NCBI RefSeq assembly: GCF_001280845.1
Contig: NZ_LGHP01000002.1
Span: 377,037-441,036 of the forward strand
Origin: Bacillus sp. FJAT-28004
GTDB lineage: Bacteria > Bacillota > Bacilli > Paenibacillales > Paenibacillaceae
Direction of reading: 5' to 3'
DNA length: 64,000 nucleotides
Below, piece by piece: positions 45,033 through 52,913 of the stretch. The notes beneath the pieces are model-generated. The model did not search any database. It had not been told where the DNA came from and saw nothing but the letters and a program-made list of their open reading frames with translations. Numbering within the stretch: position 1 is the stretch's first letter; each line of letters starts with the position of its first letter. The translations under genes and the position numbers were made by a program.

Positions 45033-46274
45033 ATGGCTAACTTATCACCATCATTATCAGTGCCAACCGAGCAGCAGCGTCGTTGGCAGGATCTTGAACT
45101 AGGAATGTTCTGTCACTTTGGAATGAATACGTTTTGTGATCAGGAATGGGGCGATGGGAATGACTCGCCTGCTTTGTTTAATCCGGCCCAGCTTGATGCT
45201 CGCCAGTGGGTGCGTACGGCGAAGGATGCAGGATTCCGATACTTCGTGCTTACGGCAAAACATCATGACGGCTTCTGTCTTTGGCCGACCGCAATGACGG
45301 ATTATTCGGTTGCCTCTAGTCCTTGGAGAGATGGCAAAGGGGATATCGTAAGGGATTGTTCAGATGCCTGCCTTGAAGAAGGAATTGGCTTTGGCCTATA
45401 TTTATCTCCTTGGGATAGACATGAACCGTGTTATTCTGATCCGGAGGCGTATGATCATTTCTACGCTAGACAGCTGGAGGAATTGCTAACGGGTTACGGT
45501 CCACTCGTTGAGATCTGGTTCGATGGAGCGGGCTCAGAAGGAAGAGAGTACGATTGGAAACGAATTATGAATCTGATCAAGCAGCATCAGCCGGATGCCA
45601 TGGTATTTAATATGGGAGCACCGACGATACGATGGGTAGGTAATGAGGATGGTCTTGCCCCTTATCCTTGCTGGAATACAGCTGAATCTGCTCGGGTGAG
45701 CATGTTTAGTGAAGGGTCTCTGAAATGGCTGCCTGAAACACCTCGCTGGGTACCGGCAGAATGTGATGTGCCTATTCGCAAGGACCGATGGTTCTGGCAC
45801 CCGGATGAGGAGCATCTGCTGCTTTCCTTGGAGCAATTAATGGACATCTATTATCGGTCGGTTGGTCATGGTGCAACACTGCTTCTGAACGTAACGCCAG
45901 ATAACCGGGGACTTATGCCGGAGGCAGATGTGAATCGCGTTATCGCTTTCGGGAACGAGGTTCGTCGCAGGTTTGATCATTCACTTGCCGAGATGTCTGG
46001 CGAGGGAGAAGTTATCGAGCTTGAGCTGCCTGAGAATCTGATCATTGACCATATTATCACAATGGAAGACATTGCTTATGGAGAACGGGTACATGACTAT
46101 AGGATTGAGGCCCACTCCGGGAATGATTGGATAGAAATTATCCGCGGCAGCGCAATTGGGCACAAAAAAATAGATCACTTCAACCCAATTTCTACGGACA
46201 GAATACGTTTAAGTGTGCTTGGGGCGATTGAACGTCCAATGATAAGACGATTTGCCGTATTTAATAGTAAATAG
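45033..46274 (+). CDS. GH29 alpha-L-fucosidase, second copy
   Basis: A 413-residue cytoplasmic glycosidase; ATG 45033 has GGGAGATG upstream, while the longer frame from 44931 runs through the terminator and is rejected. GH29 marks: GMFCHFGMNTFCDQEWG, VLTAKHHDGFCLWPT, and PLVEIWFDGAGSEGREYDWK with the nucleophile Asp. C-terminal ~90 residues form a beta domain. It is a paralogue of the 4707 enzyme, with a five-residue-scale difference in the first substrate loop (DQEWGDGNDS here, YEGYVDFDPRG there), so the two may differ in linkage preference. Followed by a GH35 gene 46 nt on. Confidence 0.9.
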   Translation: MANLSPSLSVPTEQQRRWQDLELGMFCHFGMNTFCDQEWGDGNDSPALFNPAQLDARQWVRTAKDAGFRYFVLTAKHHDGFCLWPTAMTDYSVASSPWRDGKGDIVRDCSDACLEEGIGFGLYLSPWDRHEPCYSDPEAYDHFYARQLEELLTGYGPLVEIWFDGAGSEGREYDWKRIMNLIKQHQPDAMVFNMGAPTIRWVGNEDGLAPYPCWNTAESARVSMFSEGSLKWLPETPRWVPAECDVPIRKDRWFWHPDEEHLLLSLEQLMDIYYRSVGHGATLLLNVTPDNRGLMPEADVNRVIAFGNEVRRRFDHSLAEMSGEGEVIELELPENLIIDHIITMEDIAYGERVHDYRIEAHSGNDWIEIIRGSAIGHKKIDHFNPISTDRIRLSVLGAIERPMIRRFAVFNSK

Positions 46275-46319
46275 GTTCGTAGTTAACAAAGGAAACTGTT
46301 AAGGATGGGAGAGGGAACC

Positions 46320-48137
46320 ATGAGTCAATTGGAGATTAGAGATGGGCAGTATTACTTGCATGGGAAGCCTTATCGTATCGTGTCGGGTGCCATACACTAT
46401 TTCCGTGTCGTGCCAGAGTATTGGATGGATCGTTTACAGAAATTGAAGGCATGCGGATTTAATACGGTGGAAACTTACGTTGCCTGGAATGTGCATGAGC
46501 CTCAGGAAGGTCAATTTCAATTCGAAGGAATGGCTGATATCGTTCGGTTTATTGAGCTTGCGGGACAACTGGATTTGCATGTCATTGTTCGACCTAGTCC
46601 ATTCATTTGTGCGGAGTGGGAATTCGGGGGATTGCCGGCATGGCTCTTGAAAGAAAACGATATGCAGCTTCGCTGCTCGGATAAGGCCTATTTAGCGAAG
46701 GTGGATCGGTATTATGATGTATTAATTCCTAAGCTTGTTCAACTGCTCTCTACGAATGGTGGGCCGATACTGGCGGTTCAGGTGGAAAATGAATATGGTA
46801 GCTACGGCAATGATACATCCTATTTGAAATATATTCGTGACGGGCTTGTACAAAGAGGGATAGACGTGCTGCTCTTCACTTCTGACGGTCCTACTGACGA
46901 GATGCTGCTCGGCGGCACGATAGAGGATGTTCACGCAACAGTGAATTTTGGTTCGCGTGTTGCGGAATCGTTCGGAAAGTATCGGGAATATAGAGAGACA
47001 GAACCGCTTATGGTGATGGAATTTTGGAATGGTTGGTTCGATCATTGGATGGAACCTCATCATGTTCGTGATGCTTCCGATGTGGCTGATGAATTGGATA
47101 AAATACTGGATAGTGGTTCGTCAGTTAATCTTTATATGTTCCATGGCGGAACGAATTTTGGATTTTACAATGGCGCCAATCATATTAAAACGTATGAGCC
47201 CACGGTAACTAGCTATGATTACGATGCACCGCTGAGTGAATGGGGAGATGTGACGAGCAAGTATGAGGCGGTTCGCAGCGTGTTTGCTAAGCACGGCATT
47301 GAGCCAGGATGTGAAATGCCGCAGCCGATTCCTAAATATTCATATGGAAAGGTGACACTTTCAGAGAGCGGGACACTGTTCGATCACCTAGACCAATTAT
47401 CTGAGCCAGTAGAATCGACATTTATACAGCCTATGGAGAAATTCGATCAAGCATATGGTTTTATTCTATATTCGACTTGGGTGAAAGGGCCTCGATCCGG
47501 GCAGAAGCTGCATATTCAGGAGGTCCGTGACCGAGCTCAAGTATTTCTAGATGGCAAGTTATTAGGTGTTGTGGAGCGCTGGGACCCTAAGTCCTTAGAT
47601 ATTAACATTCCAGAAACTGGGGCAAGACTCGATATTCTTGTTGAGAATATGGGCCGAATCAATTACGGTCCTCGACTTCGTGATCCTAAGGGCATTACGG
47701 AAGGAGTGCTCCTTGATAACCAGTTTCTATACAATTGGACGATTCGGACACTTCCCCTAAGTCCCGATTCTCTATTATCTGTGAGCTACGAGAGAACGAA
47801 AGATCAAGAATTGTATAAAGAAACTCCGGCATTTTACAAAGGTTCTTTTGAGGTAGAAGAGATAGGGGATACTTTTTTAAGGTTTGATGGTTGGAAAAAG
47901 GGTGTAGCATGGGTTAATGGCTTTAATCTGGGACGGTATTGGGAGATAGGACCTCAGCGTGCGTTGTATATCCCAGGGCCGCTGCTTCGTAAGGGACGTA
48001 ATGAAATTGTACTGTTTGAGCTGCATGGTTATTTAAATGAGCCCGTGATCACCCTTATTGATCAGCCTGATCTCGGAAAATCCGCAGCGGTGGACGACCG
48101 AGTGTTAAATTTTGTTCAAGATGAGCAGACAACCTAA
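46320..48137 (+). CDS. GH35 beta-galactosidase
   Basis: A 605-residue cytoplasmic glycosidase. The GH35 TIM barrel shows FRVVPEYWMDRLQKLKACGF, TYVAWNVHEPQEGQF, LAVQVENEYGSYG with the acid/base Glu and LMVMEFWNGWFDHW with the nucleophile Glu. Two jelly-roll domains follow (residues ~370-600), the second with KGVAWVNGFNLGRYWEIGPQ, as usual for the family. It removes terminal beta-galactose. ATG 46320 is preferred; the ATG at 46305 is embedded in the ribosome-site region. It ends the regulon and is followed by a hairpin shared with the converging LacI gene. Confidence 0.92.
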   Translation: MSQLEIRDGQYYLHGKPYRIVSGAIHYFRVVPEYWMDRLQKLKACGFNTVETYVAWNVHEPQEGQFQFEGMADIVRFIELAGQLDLHVIVRPSPFICAEWEFGGLPAWLLKENDMQLRCSDKAYLAKVDRYYDVLIPKLVQLLSTNGGPILAVQVENEYGSYGNDTSYLKYIRDGLVQRGIDVLLFTSDGPTDEMLLGGTIEDVHATVNFGSRVAESFGKYREYRETEPLMVMEFWNGWFDHWMEPHHVRDASDVADELDKILDSGSSVNLYMFHGGTNFGFYNGANHIKTYEPTVTSYDYDAPLSEWGDVTSKYEAVRSVFAKHGIEPGCEMPQPIPKYSYGKVTLSESGTLFDHLDQLSEPVESTFIQPMEKFDQAYGFILYSTWVKGPRSGQKLHIQEVRDRAQVFLDGKLLGVVERWDPKSLDINIPETGARLDILVENMGRINYGPRLRDPKGITEGVLLDNQFLYNWTIRTLPLSPDSLLSVSYERTKDQELYKETPAFYKGSFEVEEIGDTFLRFDGWKKGVAWVNGFNLGRYWEIGPQRALYIPGPLLRKGRNEIVLFELHGYLNEPVITLIDQPDLGKSAAVDDRVLNFVQDEQTT

Positions 48138-48187
48138 TAATAAATAGCATTCTTTATTTTGGCCGGATGTGGAGTATTAATTAAGGT

Positions 48188-48223
48188 GAGAAGCACTATA
48201 ACCATTAGGTTGTGGCGCTTCTC
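48188..48223. terminator. Hairpin between convergent GH35 and LacI genes
   Basis: GAGAAGC pairs with GCTTCTC, with further imperfect pairing inside around ACCATTAGGT. Confidence 0.6.
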
Positions 48224-48242
48224 TGTTTATAACCAGAATCTA

Positions 48243-49229
48243 TTAGAGTGAATCGCGATCGATGATTGTGTATGGGACATTTGTGCGGAGTGGAATCTCA
48301 TTTCCTTTAATATTTCCGATCAATAGCTCGACTGATCTTCTCCCGATTTCGTCCACATTAAAGTCGATCGTGGTGAGCGGCGGATTGACGTAATTCAGAA
48401 TGTCGATGTTGTCGAAACCCATGACACCGACTTGTTCCGGCACTCTAATTTTCTGTGTTTTTAGATACCGCAGTATATCTAACGCATAGAAATCGCTGCT
48501 GCAAAGTATCACCGGTTTTTCTTTCGATTCGACTATCAATCGATTGATAGTCATTAAATAATCTTTGTCGGTTACAACGTTAAGCTGAATGTCGGGTAAC
48601 GCTTCACAAGCCTCTAGAAATCCTTTATGTCTTTGTTCTGGACTGTAAGTATTTTCTCTACCCTTATTGCGTAATGGGGGGCTGACATAAATGATGTACC
48701 GGTATCCTTTAGAAACAACATGGTTGACAGCGTCTTTCATTGCTTGTTTGTCATCAATCCAGACAAAAGGAAATCTTGCGGACAGTCGATTACCGAAAGA
48801 TAAAATCGGAATATTCGATCTATTAAGAAATGATTCGAACTTGAGGCCACTATTGATTGGAGATAACGCAATTCCATCAACTCTTCGGTCTAACAGGCTG
48901 CTTATATACTCAATTTCAAGATTTTTATCTTTATTGGAGAGTACGAGATAAATGAAGTAACCCTGTCTTCTTGCTTCCTCTTCAAACGAGTGGAACAGTT
49001 GGGAGAATATTCGATTATGAATATCAAATAATATTACCCCCAAAGTTTTGGTTTGACCTTTCACAAGGCTTTGAGCCAAAAAGTGTGGACGATACCCAAG
49101 ATCTTCGGCTACTTTTAATATTTTCTCACGTGTTGCTGCACTGATTCCTGGGCGGTTGTTGAGCGCACGGTCAACCGTTCCTCGGGTCACTCCACATATC
49201 TCTGCGATCTGTTTGCTAGTTACTTGCAT
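48243..49229 (-). CDS. LacI-family transcriptional regulator
   Basis: A 328-residue regulator read toward the GH35 gene. The start is taken at ATG 49229 (GGAGG 13 nt upstream); the frame is open further upstream but without a ribosome site. The N-terminus has VTSKQIAEICGVTRGTVDRA, then LNNRPGISAATREKILKVAE, the LacI DNA-binding and hinge region. The ligand-binding core begins at TLGVILFDIHNRIFSQLFHS and closes with TTIDFNVDEIGRRSVELLIG. It is divergent from the importer/GH116 operon and probably controls it through the three GTTCACGTGAACG-type sites in the intergenic region. Confidence 0.88.
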   Translation of the reverse strand: MQVTSKQIAEICGVTRGTVDRALNNRPGISAATREKILKVAEDLGYRPHFLAQSLVKGQTKTLGVILFDIHNRIFSQLFHSFEEEARRQGYFIYLVLSNKDKNLEIEYISSLLDRRVDGIALSPINSGLKFESFLNRSNIPILSFGNRLSARFPFVWIDDKQAMKDAVNHVVSKGYRYIIYVSPPLRNKGRENTYSPEQRHKGFLEACEALPDIQLNVVTDKDYLMTINRLIVESKEKPVILCSSDFYALDILRYLKTQKIRVPEQVGVMGFDNIDILNYVNPPLTTIDFNVDEIGRRSVELLIGNIKGNEIPLRTNVPYTIIDRDSL

Positions 49230-49301
49230 GACTCTCAAGGAACCTCCAATGTCATATTCTGCAACAATAATCGTATAACAGAAATGAAAGAAGGTCAATC
49301 C

Positions 49302-49314
49302 GTTCATGTGCACG
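49302..49314. promoter_or_regulatory. LacI-type operator copy 1
   Basis: GTTCATGTGCACG, two changes from the perfect copy at 49536-49548. It lies 73 nt before the regulator start, where it could give autoregulation. Confidence 0.55.
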
Positions 49315-49355
49315 AAAACAAATTTATCCAGAAAACCGTCTTGAATATATTAAAA

Positions 49356-49369
49356 ATAAAACGTTTACA
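49356..49369. promoter_or_regulatory. Weak cre-like (catabolite repression) site
   Basis: ATAAAACGTTTACA matches the CcpA box TGWAARCGYTWNCW at 12 of 14 positions, missing the first two. Position between divergent sugar genes is fitting. Confidence 0.3.
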
Positions 49370-49398
49370 AAATAAAAAACGGCTGATACAATGAAATA

Positions 49399-49411
49399 GT
49401 TCACGTGCACG
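49399..49411. promoter_or_regulatory. LacI-type operator copy 2
   Basis: GTTCACGTGCACG, one change from the perfect copy. Confidence 0.55.
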
Positions 49412-49532
49412 GTGATCTCGTAATTTTTGGAAAAGGCGGTGATGGACACCAAACTTAAGAGGCTTTTATTCTTGGTGGTGTTTCCATTTCCATCGGCTTG
49501 TTTGATTGAATCAGTAATTTTTTTTACTCTTT

Positions 49533-49550
49533 TCCGTTCACGTGAACGGA
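49533..49550. promoter_or_regulatory. LacI-type operator copy 3, perfect 18-bp palindrome
   Basis: TCCGTTCACGTGAACGGA is a perfect palindrome with a central CG step as favoured by LacI-family hinge helices. It is ~110 nt before the binding-protein start, downstream of AT-rich promoter-like sequence. The rest of the 49230-49658 gap shows nothing further. Confidence 0.7.
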
Positions 49551-49658
49551 TTGGGGAATACCTCATGAATTCGAATGCATAAAGGGTGGGTTTTGCTCGT
49601 ATTTCCGCTGTACGACTGGCGAGGAACCAACATTATAAATTCGAGGATGGTGTTCTGT

Positions 49659-50966
49659 TTGAGAAAAACAGTCATGTTGTGCTTGATTTTTGTATTGTGC
49701 TTTAGTCTTTCAGCATGCAATTCTTCTAATTCCTCTAGCAACTCCAATAATTCAAATTCCTCTAACACATCAGGCAATGGCGCTTCCGGCGACGAGAAAG
49801 CTGAATTAACGCTCGTTTGGAGTAAAAACGAAGCTTCCGATGCGCAGCTCAAAGATGTCCTGACAGAATTTAATAAGTTATACCCTAATATCAAGGTCAA
49901 ACGAATCGAAGTGGTTAATAGTTCTTGGGGGGATTATTTCAATAAAATCCAAACTATGATTGCCGGCGGCAATCCGCCCGATGTCATCCGTGTAGCGATT
50001 GAAGGCATACAGATGTTCGCCAAGCAGGATTTGCTGCTTCCGCTGGACGCTTATATGGAAAAGGACCCTAACGCGCTCGACAATTACGACGACATCCATC
50101 CAATGGTTCAAGCTCCGTTTGTAGTCGACGGCCAGACCTACGGATTCGTCTGGGATTGGAACAACGTGGTCATGCATTTTAATACTGATAAATTGAAAGA
50201 GGCAGGACTGGAAGTTCCAGGAAGAGACTGGAACAAAGATGATTTTCTTACTTACGCTCAAAAGCTGACAACAGAGAAGGATGGCAAAAAGTCTTATGGC
50301 TTTGCGATCCCTGCCTACTATTTCGGTGCTTCGGCATGGTTGTTTAATAACGAAGCAAGCGTACTGGATGAGGCTATGACGACCAGTAAGCTTGACGATC
50401 CGAACGCGATCGAGCTCATGCAGTTTTTCCAAGATCTCATTTATAAATACAAGGTATCGCCGGTACCAAACCCTAAGGATGACCAAATTCAAATGTTGAT
50501 GAGCGGGCAGGTCGCGATGATGTCTGCCGGTAAATGGCCGTTTGCCTCTTATGATAAAAACGATTTTAAAGCTGTTGATGTACAGTTCCTGCCGACCCTC
50601 AAAACCAATAAAGTCATATTCGGCTCGGGTGCTTTCCCAGTACTTAAGTCCACGAAATATCCAGATGCGGCTTATAAGCTGTCCGCATTTCTAGCTGGTG
50701 TCTATTCGCAGAAAAAAACACTGTCGAATGCCTCCATCCCTACTAGAAAATCGGTTATGGAAGAGGTGCTGCCGAAGACCCCGGCGTCCAATTGGCCAAT
50801 TTATGCGGAAAGTGCGGATATTGCGAAAGCAGTGGAATCACCTGTTCAGTATGCGGAGGTACAAGGTATATTCGACCGCTATCTGTCACTAATCCTATCC
50901 AACCAATCGGATGCGGCAACGGCTTTGAAGAAAGCTAAAGAGGAGATTGACAAAATATTGAAGTAG
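49659..50966 (+). CDS. Extracellular sugar-binding lipoprotein
   Basis: A 435-residue binding protein. TTG 49659 is chosen because it gives a standard signal peptide (LRKTVMLCLIFVLCFSLSAC, lipobox FSLSAC); the ATG at 49647 would be four codons longer and abuts the GAGG site, and the open frame back to 49575 adds non-signal residues. A Ser/Asn run follows the Cys, then the mature fold LTLVWSKNEASDAQLKDVLT, GGNPPDVIRVAIEGIQMFA and a C-terminal FGSGAFPVLKSTKYPDAAYK. First gene of an operon with two permeases and two GH116 enzymes, under probable LacI control. Confidence 0.85.
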   Translation: MRKTVMLCLIFVLCFSLSACNSSNSSSNSNNSNSSNTSGNGASGDEKAELTLVWSKNEASDAQLKDVLTEFNKLYPNIKVKRIEVVNSSWGDYFNKIQTMIAGGNPPDVIRVAIEGIQMFAKQDLLLPLDAYMEKDPNALDNYDDIHPMVQAPFVVDGQTYGFVWDWNNVVMHFNTDKLKEAGLEVPGRDWNKDDFLTYAQKLTTEKDGKKSYGFAIPAYYFGASAWLFNNEASVLDEAMTTSKLDDPNAIELMQFFQDLIYKYKVSPVPNPKDDQIQMLMSGQVAMMSAGKWPFASYDKNDFKAVDVQFLPTLKTNKVIFGSGAFPVLKSTKYPDAAYKLSAFLAGVYSQKKTLSNASIPTRKSVMEEVLPKTPASNWPIYAESADIAKAVESPVQYAEVQGIFDRYLSLILSNQSDAATALKKAKEEIDKILK

Positions 50967-51049
50967 TTCCTATCCTTACGGCTGCTGCGGCGGGCTAGAG
51001 AGTCCGCTGCGGCTCTCCGTTTCTCTGGAGGAGGTATCGATAATAAAAC

Positions 51050-51937
51050 ATGGCGAAGAAAACAAAAGATATCATCGTAGGTTACCTTTTCTTAGCTCCT
51101 GCCATATTGCTGTTTCTCGTGTTCATCGCCGAGCCTGTGGTGGCTTCTGTAATTCTTAGCTTCACTGAATACAATGTTATTACACCTTCTAAATTCGTTG
51201 GCTTGGACAATATCAAGCAGTTTTTCCAAGATGATAGACTCGGTTTAGTGTACTGGAATACGTTCAAGTATATTTTAATCCTAACGCCTCTCCATGTCAT
51301 ATTGGGGCTGCTTCTCGCACTTGCCGTACAACGTAAGATGGCGAAGGGATGGAAGTACTTTTACCGGACGGTATTTTATTTTCCGGTTCTTGCGACTTCC
51401 GCAGCGGTTGCCGTGGCCTGGTCATTTATTTTTAATAAAGATTTCGGTATACTGAATTATTTTCTTAGCTTGTTTGGAGTTGATGCGATTCCTTGGATGC
51501 AGTCTCCGAACTGGGTGTTTTTGGCGGTTGCTCTTTATAGCTTTTGGAAGTTTATCGGCAACGCTTTTCTGTATTATTTTATCGGTCTTCAAAATATTCC
51601 AGAAACGCTGTATGAAGCTGCTGAGATCGACGGGGCTAACAAGATTCAGCGGTTTTTCAACATCACACTTCCAATGCTCTCTCCGATGTTGTTTTTTGTA
51701 CTTGTGACGACATTAATCGGTACGACGCAAATATTTGACGAGCCTTACCTGATCACGGGGGGTGGACCTGGTGATGCATCCCGTTCCGTAAATATGTATA
51801 TTTACGAAATTGCATTCCAACATCATGAAATGGGATATGCATCGACGGTGTCTATAAGTCTATTCCTAGTCATCTTATTGATTACTGCACTTCAATTCGC
51901 TTTTAGCAAGAAGTGGGTCTCATATGATCAAGAGTAA
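51050..51937 (+). CDS. ABC sugar importer permease (CUT1, MalF-like)
   Basis: A 295-residue permease, six predicted helices, dock loop EAAEIDGANKIQRFFNITLP, and GGGPGDASRSVNMYIYEIAF before the last helices. GGAGGAGG lies ~15 nt before ATG 51050, further than usual, but a stop codon in frame immediately upstream rules out an earlier start. Confidence 0.9.
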   Translation: MAKKTKDIIVGYLFLAPAILLFLVFIAEPVVASVILSFTEYNVITPSKFVGLDNIKQFFQDDRLGLVYWNTFKYILILTPLHVILGLLLALAVQRKMAKGWKYFYRTVFYFPVLATSAAVAVAWSFIFNKDFGILNYFLSLFGVDAIPWMQSPNWVFLAVALYSFWKFIGNAFLYYFIGLQNIPETLYEAAEIDGANKIQRFFNITLPMLSPMLFFVLVTTLIGTTQIFDEPYLITGGGPGDASRSVNMYIYEIAFQHHEMGYASTVSISLFLVILLITALQFAFSKKWVSYDQE

Positions 51938-51966
51938 AGACGTGTTCATAAGGAGGTATCGCGAAG

Positions 51967-52848
51967 ATGAACAGGAAAGTTGAGGCTGCCGGTGTATTTC
52001 CGGAAAATCGTATCCGTACTGCGTCACGCAAAGGAGTTGGAGGTTTCATTCTTGACGGCTTTCTTATCGTGCTGTGTTTTCTAATGATTTCTCCTTTTCT
52101 GTGGATTGTCTCCACATCTTTGCGGCTGCCAAAGGATTCATTTTCGCTACCGCCGGCTATTTTCCCGACTACATTTAACTTTTCTAATTATATAGAAGTA
52201 TTTCAGCAGGTACCGTTTACAGCGTTCATTGTGAACAGTCTGAAAATTTCCATTGTCATCGTTATCGGTCATATTTTTATTTCCAGTATGGCAGCTTTTG
52301 CTTTTTCTCGTATTTCGTTTCCGGGCAGAAACACAATTTTTATGGTTTTTCTCGCTGGGTTGATGATTCCAGGGCAAGTCACGATTATTCCACAGTTCAT
52401 CCTTATTTCCAAGCTTGGTCTTGTGGATACCCATTGGGCGCTGATATTGCCTGCTTTGATTAATCCGCTAGGTATCTTCCTGATTCGGCAAATGATGATG
52501 ACGATTTCATCGACCTACGATGAAGCCGCCTACATGGATGGGGCCAGTCGAATGTGGGTCTTCTTGAAAGTTGTTTTACCGATGGTATTCCCGGCGGTTG
52601 CTGTTACGTCGGTTATGACCTTTATTTCCCACTGGAATGATTTTTTCAGACCTTTAATATTTTTGAACACATTTGAGAAAATGACTCTTCCTATTGGAAT
52701 GACCGTTCTGAATGGCACCTTTGGCTCAGGAAACTTATCCGCTATCCTTGCCGGCGTTACGCTATCGCTTATCGTACCTTTGATTTTTTATATTTTCGGA
52801 CAAAAATACCTTGTCGAAGGAATTACAGCCGGCGGTTTGAAAATGTAA
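51967..52848 (+). CDS. ABC sugar importer permease (CUT1, MalG-like)
   Basis: A 293-residue partner permease with AAGGAGG ahead of the start. Six predicted helices; dock loop EAAYMDGASRMWVFLKVVLP; ending LVEGITAGGLKM. The extended hydrophilic N-terminus (~25 residues) is cytoplasmic. Confidence 0.9.
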   Translation: MNRKVEAAGVFPENRIRTASRKGVGGFILDGFLIVLCFLMISPFLWIVSTSLRLPKDSFSLPPAIFPTTFNFSNYIEVFQQVPFTAFIVNSLKISIVIVIGHIFISSMAAFAFSRISFPGRNTIFMVFLAGLMIPGQVTIIPQFILISKLGLVDTHWALILPALINPLGIFLIRQMMMTISSTYDEAAYMDGASRMWVFLKVVLPMVFPAVAVTSVMTFISHWNDFFRPLIFLNTFEKMTLPIGMTVLNGTFGSGNLSAILAGVTLSLIVPLIFYIFGQKYLVEGITAGGLKM

Positions 52849-52913
52849 GAAGGGATTTTTTAAAGATCATGATTTGAATTTCATTATTCAATAATGACTG
52901 GGAGGAAAAACGA

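Noticed and set aside
49356..49369. CcpA catabolite-repression site as a firm call
   Set aside because: Two of the fourteen consensus positions fail, including the conserved G; kept only as a low-confidence feature.
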